Assembly: GCF_000497245.1 (NCBI RefSeq)
Contig: NZ_AWTC01000001.1
Coordinates: 422,411 to 486,410 of the forward strand
Direction of reading: 5' to 3'
Source of the DNA: Sporolactobacillus laevolacticus DSM 442
Lineage (GTDB): Bacteria > Bacillota > Bacilli > Bacillales > Sporolactobacillaceae
Length of the DNA: 64,000 bases
Shown here piece after piece: positions 48,777 to 58,052 of this stretch (positions within the stretch are counted from its first letter, which is position 1; the number at the start of each line of letters is the position of its first letter). The notes below the pieces were generated by a model. It did not search any database. It was not told where the DNA came from and saw only the letters and a program-made list of their open reading frames with translations. The position numbers and the translations under genes were made by a program.

Positions 48777-49784
48777 ATGGTGGAGAAAACAAGCATTCAA
48801 GGGCTGGATATTCAACCGACACGCATTGCGCTTGGAACATGGGCAATTGGCGGCTGGATGTGGGGCGGCTCTGATGATCATGAATCTATCCGTACCATTC
48901 ATCAGGCAATTGAAAGCGGAATTAACACAATTGATACAGCACCGGCATATGGTCAAGGACATGCTGAAACAGTTGTTGGCCAGGCACTACAAGAGTTTGG
49001 CCATCGTGAACAAGTGGTTTTAGCAACAAAGGTTTGCCTTGATTGGGTTGGCACTGATGTATTTCGAAACGGTTCAAAAGAAAGAATTATGAAAGAAATT
49101 GACGATTCGCTTACCCGGCTGAAAACTGATTATATTGATGTTTATCAAGTACACTGGCCGGATCCGCTTGTTCCTGTTGAAGAGACCGCAGAAGCTATGG
49201 GTGAATTGTATAAGCAAGGAAAAATCAGGGCAATTGGAGTCAGCAATTTTACTACTGAACAGATGAAAGCTTTTATGAGGGTTGCTCCTATTCATACTGT
49301 TCAACCTCCATATAATTTGTTCGAACGGGAAATTGAAAAAGATGTATTGCCATTCGCTGAAAAGCAGAACATTGTAGCCTTATGTTACGGAAGTCTGTGT
49401 CGCGGTTTACTCGGCGGCAATATGACGGCTGATCGTAAATTTACTGGCGATGATTTGCGTCTATCCGATCCAAAATTCCAAGCACCACACTTTACTCACT
49501 ATCTTGCGGCTGTTCAGGAACTCAAAAACCTGGCACAGGAACGTTTTGGTAAATCGGTTCGGGCTTTGGCAGTTCGTTGGATTCTTGATAAGACAAAAAA
49601 CGGCATTGCTTTGTGGGGCGCACGGCATCCGGATCAGATTACCAGTGTTTCGGAGATTGAGGATTTCCATCTAGATTCACAGACGTTGGCAGACATTGAT
49701 GCAATATTGACTAAAAATATACCAGAACCGATTGGAACTGAATTTATGGCACCGCCAGTTCGTGACGATGTCATAAAAGGTTAA
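48777..49784 (+). CDS. Aldo/keto reductase
   Basis: This 335-aa (alpha/beta)8 NADPH-dependent oxidoreductase has the catalytic Asp/Tyr region NTIDTAPAYGQGHAETVVG, the Lys in VLATKVCLDW and the His in YQVHWPDP. C-terminal NADP-binding stretches are present. GAGG precedes the ATG. A TTGATT...TATAAT promoter lies near 48700-48736. It is monocistronic. Confidence 0.9.
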   Translation: MVEKTSIQGLDIQPTRIALGTWAIGGWMWGGSDDHESIRTIHQAIESGINTIDTAPAYGQGHAETVVGQALQEFGHREQVVLATKVCLDWVGTDVFRNGSKERIMKEIDDSLTRLKTDYIDVYQVHWPDPLVPVEETAEAMGELYKQGKIRAIGVSNFTTEQMKAFMRVAPIHTVQPPYNLFEREIEKDVLPFAEKQNIVALCYGSLCRGLLGGNMTADRKFTGDDLRLSDPKFQAPHFTHYLAAVQELKNLAQERFGKSVRALAVRWILDKTKNGIALWGARHPDQITSVSEIEDFHLDSQTLADIDAILTKNIPEPIGTEFMAPPVRDDVIKG

Positions 49785-49881
49785 GCATTTGACTTATTTG
49801 TAAGAATAGCCTGGTACCTTTTTGAAAAAGATCACCAGGTTGCATACATACCTTTTTTTTGAGAGAGGATTGATAAACTTA

Positions 49882-50778
49882 ATGGAGCAAACAGTGAATC
49901 CGGTTAATATGCCAAAGAAACAGCATCAAAAACTGAAAGCACACCAATTTATTTTCCGCATACTGCTTATTGCGATCGGTGTGACACTCGAAGCGGTTGC
50001 CCTTGAAATATTTCTTGTACCCAATAACATTATTGATGGTGGAGTGGTTGGTATATCCATTATGCTGTCTCATTTAACGGGCTGGCAGATTGGTATCTTC
50101 TTAATCATCATCAATATTCCTTTTTTTATCGTTGGCTACAAGCAGATGGGTAAAACCTTCACCATTACTTCAGCCTGTGGTGTGCTTTTACTTGCATTCA
50201 TGACCACTCTCTTTCATCCGGTTCCCCGCTTTACCAGTGATTTGCTCCTTGCCGCTGTATTCGGCGGAATAATTATGGGCATCGGAGTCGGGCTGGTTAT
50301 ACGCAACGGCGGTTCCTCAGATGGTACGGAAATACTTGCCGTTCTTTTCAATGAAAAAACCCCATTCTCTGTTGGCGAAGTTGTTCTCTTTGTTAATATA
50401 TTTATTTTGGGTCTTGCCGGTTTTGTATTTGACTGGAACTATGCCATGTATTCTTTAATCGCATATTTCATCGCTTTTAAAATGATTGATATTACCAGTG
50501 AAGGGCTTGAATCTTCTAAAGCTGTTTGGATTATCAGTGATCAGCACCAAGAAATTGGCGATGCGCTGAATGATCGGCTCGGACGCGGCGTCACGTACCT
50601 AAACGGCGAAGGGGCGTACACCGGTAATAACAAAAATGTGATTTTCACAGTCATCAGCCGTCTTGAAGAGGCTAAAGTTAAAAATATCGTTGATTCAATT
50701 GACAAGAGCGCTTTTCTCGCGATCAGCGATATTCACGATGTTAAAGGCGGTCGATTCAAAAAAAGAAGCATCCACTAA
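49882..50778 (+). CDS. YitT family membrane protein (DUF161/DUF2179)
   Basis: This 298-aa protein has five to six membrane helices (YitT/DUF161) and a C-terminal soluble DUF2179 domain of about 80 residues. Marks are VPNNIIDGGVVGISIML and RNGGSSDGTEILA. The role is unknown. AGAGAGGA lies about 12 bases before the ATG used. An earlier in-frame ATG at 49822 cannot be excluded. Confidence 0.88.
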   Translation: MEQTVNPVNMPKKQHQKLKAHQFIFRILLIAIGVTLEAVALEIFLVPNNIIDGGVVGISIMLSHLTGWQIGIFLIIINIPFFIVGYKQMGKTFTITSACGVLLLAFMTTLFHPVPRFTSDLLLAAVFGGIIMGIGVGLVIRNGGSSDGTEILAVLFNEKTPFSVGEVVLFVNIFILGLAGFVFDWNYAMYSLIAYFIAFKMIDITSEGLESSKAVWIISDQHQEIGDALNDRLGRGVTYLNGEGAYTGNNKNVIFTVISRLEEAKVKNIVDSIDKSAFLAISDIHDVKGGRFKKRSIH

Positions 50779-50851
50779 ATGTGAGATGCAGCCACTTCCT
50801 TACATTCAATTCTTTTTGATGGTGTTCAAAAAGTCTTGGAAAGGGTAAGAA

Positions 50852-50914
50852 GGATCTTCTGCTAATTACATGCACGTCCTGTGCATAACGCAGAAGTCAC
50901 CGCATCCTGCGGAA
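50852..50914 (-). repeat. Structured hairpin repeat, unit 3b
   Basis: Read on the minus strand: hairpin CCGCA-GGA-TGCGG (50900-50912), arm CTTCTGC (50890-50896), hairpin ATGCAC-AGGAC-GTGCAT (50870-50886) and closing arm GCAGAAG (50856-50862). All stems are perfect. Confidence 0.8.
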
Positions 50915-50956
50915 GCTCAGCGTCAGCTTGTTTCTTTGCTCCTCACGTATTAACAG

Positions 50957-51022
50957 GGGAACTTCAACTAAAAACGCGTACGTCTTGTACGCAACGTTGA
51001 AGTCACTACATCCTGTAGAAGT
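50957..51022 (-). repeat. Structured hairpin repeat, unit 3a
   Basis: Read on the minus strand: hairpin CTACA-GGA-TGTAG (51006-51018), arm CTTCAAC (50996-51002), hairpin GCGTAC-AAGAC-GTACGC (50976-50992) and closing arm GTTGAAG (50962-50968). Arms and stems differ from unit 3b but keep pairing. The stretch 50779-51102 between convergent genes holds only these repeats. Confidence 0.8.
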
Positions 51023-51102
51023 ACGCGCAGGTAGCTCGAAACTGCGCTTCCTTGATCTCCTCGGCCCTTTTTGTCCTCCTTTTTGAACAGCCTATTGACC
51101 AC

Positions 51103-52335
51103 TCATCGAAGCCCACTGTGTGCAGCGGCTTCGATTTTTCTTTCCCTTTTTTTCACCAGCACTTCGGAAGCCACAACCCAACCGGCGTTGATGAATAGCA
51201 GCAGGCTCGTCGAGAAAAATACATATTTAATGCCGAACGCAGCCGCCATATGTCCGCCAAGCAACGAACCGCCAAGGGTTCCGAGAAACTGTGCGGATTG
51301 ATTGTAACCAAATAACTGTCCGGTGATGGATGCAGGAGCCATCTTTTTAACAAGTGTGTTAATCGAAGGCAAGATTCCGGCAGTTGCAAGCCCGAGCATA
51401 AAGCGCAGAACGGTTAGCTGCCAAGCATTTGAAACGAAAGCCTGCGGAATAAAGATGACACCGGTGAAAAGCAATGAATAAACCAGGATACGCCGTGGAC
51501 CAATCTTGTCGGATAATTTACCAAGAAATGGTGCAGATATCACGCTGGCAAGCCCTGCTGCCGCAACCACAATGCCCGACATTAGTTCAAGATGGGTGGA
51601 ACCTGGAGAGAGAATTTTCACATAGACGGTAATAATCGGCTGGATCGACATATTTGCGAGCTGCACCATGAAAGTCGTGATAAACATCGCAAGGAATAGG
51701 CCGACATGCGGCGTCATCTCCCAAACCTCTTTGATTGACGGCGCCTTTTTTTTCGAAACAACCACTTTTTCATTTACAAAAAAGTAGGATGCAAGAAAAG
51801 CACAGAGAAGCAGAACACTCGTATCAATAAAAACAAGCCGCATACCCATATATTCCGACAAGAGGCCTCCAATCAACGGTCCGACCAAAGAGCCGCTGAT
51901 GCCGCCTGTGGACAGCATACCTAATGCCCACCCTGAGTGAGTCTTTGGTGTCTGCGTAGCGACAAGAATTATTGACGCTGGAATATAGCCGGATACGAGT
52001 CCCATAATCAGCCGAAGTCCAAAGAGCTGGTAAACATTCTGAGCAAAGGCCATCGTGAAAACAATAAGGCACATACCTAAGCTGGCACGAAGCAGCATGG
52101 GTTTTCGGCCATACTTATCAGCTAGTCGGCCCCAGAGTGGTGAGACAATGGCCGATACAAAGAATGTTGCGCCAAATATAAGTCCCGCCCAGCTTTCAAT
52201 TTCTGCAGTGTCTGTGATGCCAAGTTTTTCGATATAGAGCGGCAAAAACGGAATAATTTGGCTCATGCCTGCCGCTGTCGCAAAAGAGCCGAACCAAACG
52301 ACATATAAATTTTTCTTCCAAAGAGGTAAAGACAA
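51103..52335 (-). CDS. MFS multidrug-type efflux transporter
   Basis: This protein of about 410 aa has 12 membrane helices. The motif A copy GRLADKYGRKP lies between helices 2 and 3, with a second copy LGKLSDKIGPRR in the second half. The antiporter motif in helix 5 reads ALGMLSTGGISGSLVGPLIGG. It likely exports drugs or other small molecules. I prefer the TTG after AAGGTG; a GTG three codons upstream is possible. It is divergent from a LysR gene, its possible regulator. Confidence 0.88.
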   Translation of the reverse strand: MSLPLWKKNLYVVWFGSFATAAGMSQIIPFLPLYIEKLGITDTAEIESWAGLIFGATFFVSAIVSPLWGRLADKYGRKPMLLRASLGMCLIVFTMAFAQNVYQLFGLRLIMGLVSGYIPASIILVATQTPKTHSGWALGMLSTGGISGSLVGPLIGGLLSEYMGMRLVFIDTSVLLLCAFLASYFFVNEKVVVSKKKAPSIKEVWEMTPHVGLFLAMFITTFMVQLANMSIQPIITVYVKILSPGSTHLELMSGIVVAAAGLASVISAPFLGKLSDKIGPRRILVYSLLFTGVIFIPQAFVSNAWQLTVLRFMLGLATAGILPSINTLVKKMAPASITGQLFGYNQSAQFLGTLGGSLLGGHMAAAFGIKYVFFSTSLLLFINAGWVVASEVLVKKRERKIEAAAHSGLR

Positions 52336-52375
52336 AGAACACACCTTACTTTTTCATGAATGAATTTCCCGAAAT

Positions 52376-52402
52376 AAAAAGCGCTTGAACCACAGCGCTT
52401 CC
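52376..52402 (-). terminator. Terminator-like hairpin in the leader of the MFS gene
   Basis: AAGCGCT and AGCGCTT with TTTTTA on the minus strand, about 40 bases before the MFS start codon and after no other minus-strand gene. This placement suggests attenuation. Confidence 0.65.
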
Positions 52403-52591
52403 TCACACAATCTATAATAGTTGGTATTGCTCATTAAAACCAATATATATATTATTATAAATGGATAGCTTTAAACCTATTAGAGAATGTTCAAAAAGTC
52501 CGGGAAAAATTATTGACGATAGTAATGAATCGAATTCATCACCGATTTTTGAATCATGAATAGATCCAACTTATAAAAGGAGGGCTAACAC

Positions 52592-53494
52592 ATGGAATTG
52601 CTTCAATTAAAGTATTTTCAAACCGTTGCCAGAATTGAACATATGACAAAAGCCGCCGAGGAACTATCTATTGCCCAGCCTTCACTTAGCCAAACCATTA
52701 AACGACTTGAGGATGAAATTGGCGTACCTTTGTTTGACCGAAAGGGCCGTCGAATCAAGCTTAACCGTTATGGAAAGATCTTCCTGGAAAAAGCGGAAAT
52801 TGCCTTCTCTATACTTCAGGAAGGCAAGCAGGAAGTGATTGATCTTGCAAAATTAAATGAAGACAGCATCTCAATAGCGGTCATGAGAACCCCAATTGTT
52901 CCAGAATTGCTTAGCAGTTTCCGTAAGCAGCATCCTTTCGTCCGTTTCCGCGTCAAACAGATCTCTCGCACAACCATTCAGCATCAACTGGAAAATGGTG
53001 AGATCGATTTATGCATTACACCTTATAAATTGGAGCAAGGCAAACCGCTTCACTCCCGTCTATTGATGAATGATGAGATCTATCTTGTCGTCCCAAAAAC
53101 ACACCCACTGGCATCAAGAAAAAGTGTCGATCTTCACGACATCGCTCATGAACCTTTTGTTTTAAAAGCTAACGGAGCCTTCCGTGAAACAACAGACACT
53201 TACTGTCAAATGGCCGGTTTCCAGCCAGATATCGCCTTTGAAGTGGACGATTCATTGTCAATCCGCGGCCTAGTTTCAGAAGGTCTCGGCGTTGCCTTTT
53301 TCTCTTCGCTCACTTTGAGAACGGTTAAGGACTCATCAATTGTGCCGCTTCGGATCAGCCATCCGCATTGCAGCCGTACCATTAGTCTAGTATGGAATGA
53401 GGAACGCTACCATTCTGCAATTGTATCTGACTTCTACACATTTATCTTGCACTATTTCGAACAGCTCAAACAAGACAAATGCACTATTCAATAA
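52592..53494 (+). CDS. LysR family transcriptional regulator
   Basis: This 300-aa regulator has an N-terminal winged HTH (MTKAAEELSIAQPSLSQTIKRLE) and a substrate-binding effector domain. AAAAGGAGGG precedes the ATG. It is divergent from the MFS exporter, which it may control, and ends six bases from the convergent TerC gene. Confidence 0.92.
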   Translation: MELLQLKYFQTVARIEHMTKAAEELSIAQPSLSQTIKRLEDEIGVPLFDRKGRRIKLNRYGKIFLEKAEIAFSILQEGKQEVIDLAKLNEDSISIAVMRTPIVPELLSSFRKQHPFVRFRVKQISRTTIQHQLENGEIDLCITPYKLEQGKPLHSRLLMNDEIYLVVPKTHPLASRKSVDLHDIAHEPFVLKANGAFRETTDTYCQMAGFQPDIAFEVDDSLSIRGLVSEGLGVAFFSSLTLRTVKDSSIVPLRISHPHCSRTISLVWNEERYHSAIVSDFYTFILHYFEQLKQDKCTIQ

Positions 53495-53500
53495 CTGTGA

Positions 53501-54202
53501 TCAAACTGCTTGGTTCTGATCGTGATGCCGTGCGCCTTTTTTCTGACTGCTCCAACCCAGGTAGAGCACCGCGGCAATAATGATCAGAACGATTGGCCAT
53601 TCTGTCCACCCCACAAGATCACCAAGCCATTTAATAACCAATGGTTCAGCAAACAGCATCTTGCCTGCTGTCATGGCAAGAATCGCGGACCCAACATATA
53701 TAAGCCAGGAATAACGATCCATGAGTTTCAGGATGATCGCACTTCCACCCATCAATAATGGAATACTAATTAACAGTCCGAAGATGACAAGCAGCGGATC
53801 GTTTTGAGCTGCACCGGCAACAGCAAGAACGTTATCTAGACCCATCAATGCATCTGCCACGATAATAGTTTGAACAGCCGCCCAAATCGTCGTCTGCGCT
53901 TTCACTTCTTTCTGAGATTGCGATTCGGATGGACTGAGCAAACGGTAAGCAATCCAGATGAGCATTAGACCGCCAATAAAATGAAGCCCAGGCACCATCA
54001 GCAGATATACAACGAGAATTGTGCACAACGCACGCAGAATTACTGCGCCAACCGTTCCGTATAGAATCGCGCGACCGCGCTGGTGATCAGGCAGCCGGCG
54101 TGCAGCCAAAGCGATAACTACCGCATTGTCACCGGCCAAGAATAGATCGATCCCGACAATGATCATAAGTGATGACCAAAATGCCATCGTAAACAGTTCC
54201 AT
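53501..54202 (-). CDS. TerC family integral membrane protein, copy 2
   Basis: This 233-aa protein has about seven membrane helices. The TerC marks are GIDLFLAGDNAVVIALA and VADALMGLDNVLAVAG, whose acidic residues lie in membrane helices. The family acts in Mn2+ export or metalation of secreted proteins. It is a clear paralogue of the gene at 54313, with the same length and pattern. A weak terminator lies between the two. Confidence 0.9.
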   Translation of the reverse strand: MELFTMAFWSSLMIIVGIDLFLAGDNAVVIALAARRLPDHQRGRAILYGTVGAVILRALCTILVVYLLMVPGLHFIGGLMLIWIAYRLLSPSESQSQKEVKAQTTIWAAVQTIIVADALMGLDNVLAVAGAAQNDPLLVIFGLLISIPLLMGGSAIILKLMDRYSWLIYVGSAILAMTAGKMLFAEPLVIKWLGDLVGWTEWPIVLIIIAAVLYLGWSSQKKGARHHDQNQAV

Positions 54203-54250
54203 AAAGCAAAATGCCCCCCTATAAATAAAACAACCCCAAATTATATTAGA

Positions 54251-54271
54251 AAAAGCCGGCAGACTACCGGC
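54251..54271 (-). terminator. Terminator between the two TerC genes
   Basis: GCCGG-TAGTCTG-CCGGC followed by TTTTTC on the minus strand. It may reduce expression of the second copy. Confidence 0.75.
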
Positions 54272-54312
54272 AAAATTAGCACTTAACGATCACAAACCAT
54301 ACCTATTATCTA

Positions 54313-55014
54313 TTAAACAGATTTCTCTGCAGTAGCTGCCGTTTCCTCGCTTATGCCGTTCCGCTGCTTTCTCCAACCAAAATACAGCACACCGACAATG
54401 ATTAGCAGAAGACATGGCCACTTGATCCATGAAAAGCCGGCTACTGCGTCGTAGACAACATGATCAGCGAAGATCATCTTTCCCGCTGTGAATGCAAGAA
54501 TTCCTGAACCCGCATACGTAATCCAGCTAAAGCGGTCGACCAATTTCAGAAAAATGGTGCTACCGCCCATTACAAGAGGAATGCTGATCAGTAAGCCAAG
54601 GATAACAAGCAAATAGTTTCCTGAAGCCGCGCCGCCAATAGCCAGCACATTATCAAGTCCCATCAGCGCATCAGCCATAATAATCGTCCAGATGGCTGCA
54701 CCTAAACTCGTTTTAGCCGTAATCTTCTTGTTTTCTTTATGATCTTTCAACAAACTGTAAGCAATCCAGACGAGCAAGATGCCGCCGACTAAATGCAGTC
54801 CAGGAACTTTCAGCAACCAAACAACAGCGAGTGTAGCCAGTGCGCGAATGGCGACCGCTCCAAGGGTTCCGTACAAAATCGCGCGTTTTCGTTGATGATC
54901 CTGAAGCCTTGCCGCTGCCAATGCAATAACAATGGCATTGTCACCCGCTAAAATCAAATCAATACCGACAATTAACAGCAGCGAGGTCAAGAACTCAAGC
55001 GAAAAGAAATCCAT
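54313..55014 (-). CDS. TerC family integral membrane protein, copy 1
   Basis: This 233-aa TerC protein has GIDLILAGDNAIVIALA and MADALMGLDNVLAIGG. AGGAGG precedes the ATG. It lies directly behind a yybP-ykoY riboswitch, as ykoY does in B. subtilis, which supports a role in manganese efflux or metalation. Confidence 0.92.
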   Translation of the reverse strand: MDFFSLEFLTSLLLIVGIDLILAGDNAIVIALAAARLQDHQRKRAILYGTLGAVAIRALATLAVVWLLKVPGLHLVGGILLVWIAYSLLKDHKENKKITAKTSLGAAIWTIIMADALMGLDNVLAIGGAASGNYLLVILGLLISIPLVMGGSTIFLKLVDRFSWITYAGSGILAFTAGKMIFADHVVYDAVAGFSWIKWPCLLLIIVGVLYFGWRKQRNGISEETAATAEKSV

Positions 55015-55054
55015 TCAATCATCCTCCTAAATTGATTTTGATGTATAAAGTCAA

Positions 55055-55092
55055 CAAAAAACAGCCTCTCCGACGCTGATCAGAAAGGCTGC
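55055..55092 (-). terminator. Second, tandem terminator behind the Mn riboswitch
   Basis: CAGCCTTTCTGA pairs imperfectly with TCAGCGTCGGAGAGGCTG and is followed by TTTTTTG on the minus strand, between the riboswitch terminator and the TerC gene. Confidence 0.7.
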
Positions 55093-55101
55093 GCATAGAA
55101 C

Positions 55102-55232
55102 AAAAAAACCTTTGCCTTTTTTCATCCGTCCGAGGCAAAGGTCTCGCCAACAGTACAATGACTGTCAGAGAAGCCGGGGATCTCTCCCGTAATGACGGCT
55201 ATACTCTAATGGCTACTCCCCTTTTACGAGGC
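55102..55232 (-). promoter_or_regulatory. yybP-ykoY manganese riboswitch
   Basis: The minus strand has AAAGGGGAGTAGCC at the 5' end, GGCGAGACCTTTGCCTC, and a terminator formed by ACCTTTGCC and GGCAAAGGT followed by seven T. These are the two conserved loops of the Mn2+ riboswitch, which turns its genes on at high Mn2+. Confidence 0.95.
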
Positions 55233-55299
55233 TGATTCAATTGTTAACTTTATTATATTATGAGGTTATCACTCTGTCAATGCAGACAGTTCCCCAATA

Positions 55300-55935
55300 T
55301 TATCTAAATAAGTGGTTCTGATAAGCATAGATAGCTGCCTGAGTACGGTCAGCAACTTCTAATTTACTGAATATGCTGCTGACATGGGTTTTCACCGTTT
55401 TAATGCCAATGAATAATGTTTCTGCAATTTCCGAATTGTTTTTACCCTCGGCAATCAATTTCAACACTTCTTTTTCTCTTGCTGTCAACTGATCAAAGGG
55501 CTGCGGACTTTTATGCAATCCTGCTACCAGTTTTTGGGCGACCTTGCCGTCAATTACCGTTTTCCCAAGATGCGCTTTATGGATTGCTTGAATAATCTCC
55601 TCCGAGGAAGCAGTTTTCAGCAAATAACTCATTGCACCTGCCTCAATTGCTGGGAAGACCTGCTCATCATCATAAAAACTTGTGAGAATGATCAGCTTCT
55701 TTGTCGGATCTTTTGCGAGAATTTGCTTCGTCGCCTCAATGCCATTTCCATCTTCCATGATCAAATCCATTAAAATAACTTCAGGCTGCAACACTTCAAA
55801 AGTGCGAACCGCTTGATTTCCACTGGCTGCTTCTCCAACAATATCAATATCGCTCTCTGTAGAAAGGTAAGCTTTCAGTCCCTTTCTAACCATATCGTGA
55901 TCGTCAACAATCATCACTTTAATTTTCTCCGTCAC
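55300..55935 (-). CDS. liaR: Response regulator LiaR
   Basis: This 211-aa NarL-family regulator has a receiver domain (phospho-acceptor Asp in VILMDLIMEDGNG) and a C-terminal LuxR HTH (LTAREKEVLKLIAEGKNNSEIAE). GGGAGG lies nine bases before the GTG used. The gene overlaps the end of liaS by 17 bases. It controls the cell-envelope stress response. Confidence 0.92.
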   Translation of the reverse strand: MTEKIKVMIVDDHDMVRKGLKAYLSTESDIDIVGEAASGNQAVRTFEVLQPEVILMDLIMEDGNGIEATKQILAKDPTKKLIILTSFYDDEQVFPAIEAGAMSYLLKTASSEEIIQAIHKAHLGKTVIDGKVAQKLVAGLHKSPQPFDQLTAREKEVLKLIAEGKNNSEIAETLFIGIKTVKTHVSSIFSKLEVADRTQAAIYAYQNHLFR

Positions 55936-56968
55936 TATTGCTTGCCTCCCTGTGAATCGGTACACGGATATGAATGGATGTGCCTTCTCCCTCATGCGTG
56001 GTCAATAAAAAATGTCCGCCGATCTCTTCCGCGCGCTCTTTCATCGTTTTCAAACCATATGAAGCGACTTTTTCTTGTTTCGGATCAAATCCCTGACCGT
56101 TGTCAAAAATGGTAAGCACTACAAGTTGATCCTTCTCATGCAGAGAAAGCACTACTTTTGTTGCCTCCGAATGCCTAAGTGCGTTGGACAATGCCTCTTG
56201 AGAAAGCCGAAACAGATGATTTTCGACTCCTTTGGAAAGTCCAGAAACCGGGTCAATTGATGCTTCGAAATGAATCATCGTTTTACCATCAAGTTCATGG
56301 ATCAGCCGTTCCAAACCTTTATCCAGCGACTCATTATTCAGGCGGACCGGACGTAAGTGGAGAAGTAAAGCTCTCATCTCCCCCTGCGCTTTTCGAGCAA
56401 TATCCGAAACATCGGCAATATTTTCGGCAGCTAGTTCCGGATTACTGTGAATCGTTTTTTCAGCTGCCGACGCCAGCATAGAAAGAGCGAATAGCTGCTG
56501 GCTGACCGCGTCATGCAAATCCCGTGCGAGACGCTGCCTCTCCTCAGTTACCGCCTCATTCTTAACCTTCACATTCATTTGCACATTTTCATCGACAAGC
56601 CTCTGGAGCAATTTTACCTGAGTGTCGATTTTATCGGCAAGCTCATTCAATGATTGTTCGACCTGGCTTATCGCTCCACCGTTTTCTACTTTCATTCTTG
56701 CAGACAATCTACCGGACGACAAGGTTTTAATAAACAGATCAATGTTATCCAAATGATCACGAAGTAACCGATAATCTTTAGTTAAAGAGTTAGTCTCCAT
56801 GATAAATTGAATAAGAAAACTAAACGCAAACGCAAGACAACTGATCAAAAGTGAATGCGCAGACGGTACAAATAAAAAGAAGATTTGAAGCATAGCGAAA
56901 AGCAACAGAGATGAAAAGAAACTGATCGTCAACTGGAATTTAGCCGTTCTAATCCGATAATTATGCAT
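55919..56968 (-). CDS. liaS: Sensor histidine kinase LiaS
   Basis: This kinase of about 349 aa has two N-terminal membrane helices and a HAMP-like linker. The HisKA_3 phospho-acceptor box is RQRLARDLHDAVSQQLFALS and the ATPase domain has DNGQGF. It is an intramembrane-sensing kinase that detects lipid II cycle damage. AGGTG precedes the ATG; a GTG three codons upstream overlaps the liaF stop. Confidence 0.9.
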   Translation of the reverse strand: MHNYRIRTAKFQLTISFFSSLLLFAMLQIFFLFVPSAHSLLISCLAFAFSFLIQFIMETNSLTKDYRLLRDHLDNIDLFIKTLSSGRLSARMKVENGGAISQVEQSLNELADKIDTQVKLLQRLVDENVQMNVKVKNEAVTEERQRLARDLHDAVSQQLFALSMLASAAEKTIHSNPELAAENIADVSDIARKAQGEMRALLLHLRPVRLNNESLDKGLERLIHELDGKTMIHFEASIDPVSGLSKGVENHLFRLSQEALSNALRHSEATKVVLSLHEKDQLVVLTIFDNGQGFDPKQEKVASYGLKTMKERAEEIGGHFLLTTHEGEGTSIHIRVPIHREASNSDGEN

Positions 56969-56973
56969 CAGCG

Positions 56974-57792
56974 TCACACCTGCACAATGTTCAAATCAAT
57001 AACTTGAAAATCGAAAGAAAAATCAATTCTACGTACAGCATCCTCATAATTTGGCGTCTGATAACTGACATTTCGTAGAACCCCACTCTGTTTATCAGCA
57101 CCAATTTTTGCGTCACCAACCTTTGCTTTAACATCAACGCGATAAGCAAGATCTTCAGGCATCGTGATTTTGATATTGCCCACCCACCCTGATAGTTTGA
57201 TCGGTATTGTCTCCTCAGGAATAAACGCCTTCGTAAAATCAAAGGTGTAATCACCGATTCGCACCCGCTCATTCAGCGGTTTCACCATCCAATTCTCATG
57301 TTTATAGGTTGATTCATTTACAAAAGTATAGTTGCTGTCTTGTTCATCATCTTTCTTTTCGTCTCGATCTTTCCAGGTAACATCAACACTGCGTTTGCCA
57401 TGCCTTCCGTGTCTCCCATGCTTATGTGAGCCGAAATCACTCGTTACGGAAATATACGGATGGTTTCCAAAAAGCATGCCTAATCCAAAGTAGATGATTA
57501 GATACGGCCATAATTTCCAGAAATCCGTCCATTCAAAAACGACTACGCCTGCTTTATTTGCCAGCAGTAAGCCACCGTATATTAAAAAAAACAATCCCCA
57601 GAAATAACATGGCCTCTTTCGATCAACAAGCGGAGCGATAATGAGCAGTGCGCCGAACAAAAGCACCAAATATGGCAAATATCCGCTAAAAACCGGCAAT
57701 ATTCCCTGGGAAATAAGATTAAGGCTGTCCAACAACCAATAAACACCGAGCAGAACTATTGCCAGAGCAACTAAAATTTTGCTTAAGCGCAT
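56974..57792 (-). CDS. liaF: LiaF, negative regulator of LiaRS
   Basis: This 272-aa protein has about four N-terminal membrane helices. A C-terminal DUF2154 beta-domain contains PIKLSGWVGNIKITMPEDL. In B. subtilis LiaF inhibits LiaS. It is first in liaFSR; no liaI or liaH gene precedes it. A charged H/K/R-rich linker sits near residues 120-150. An AAAAAGCT/AGCTTTTT hairpin lies just before its ribosome site (57814-57836). Confidence 0.88.
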   Translation of the reverse strand: MRLSKILVALAIVLLGVYWLLDSLNLISQGILPVFSGYLPYLVLLFGALLIIAPLVDRKRPCYFWGLFFLIYGGLLLANKAGVVVFEWTDFWKLWPYLIIYFGLGMLFGNHPYISVTSDFGSHKHGRHGRHGKRSVDVTWKDRDEKKDDEQDSNYTFVNESTYKHENWMVKPLNERVRIGDYTFDFTKAFIPEETIPIKLSGWVGNIKITMPEDLAYRVDVKAKVGDAKIGADKQSGVLRNVSYQTPNYEDAVRRIDFSFDFQVIDLNIVQV

Positions 57793-58052
57793 CAGTATTC
57801 ATCCTTTCTATCTATAAAAAGCTCATTAGCTTTTTGAAACAAGTTTATATTTTTACTATACAGAGTGACGAAGCACATTTCCATAGACCCGAAACGGTTT
57901 TTTTCTCCGTCCTAGGTCGGAGTGGATACAGATGAAAATGTGAAAAAAGGGTGACTTTCGTTCGTTTTCTTATTTGCTTTAACCAGTTTGGGTTTATTAT
58001 TAGGGCTGCAAGGGTAATTTGATGATGAATGCTTATTGAAAGGGTGGTTGAC

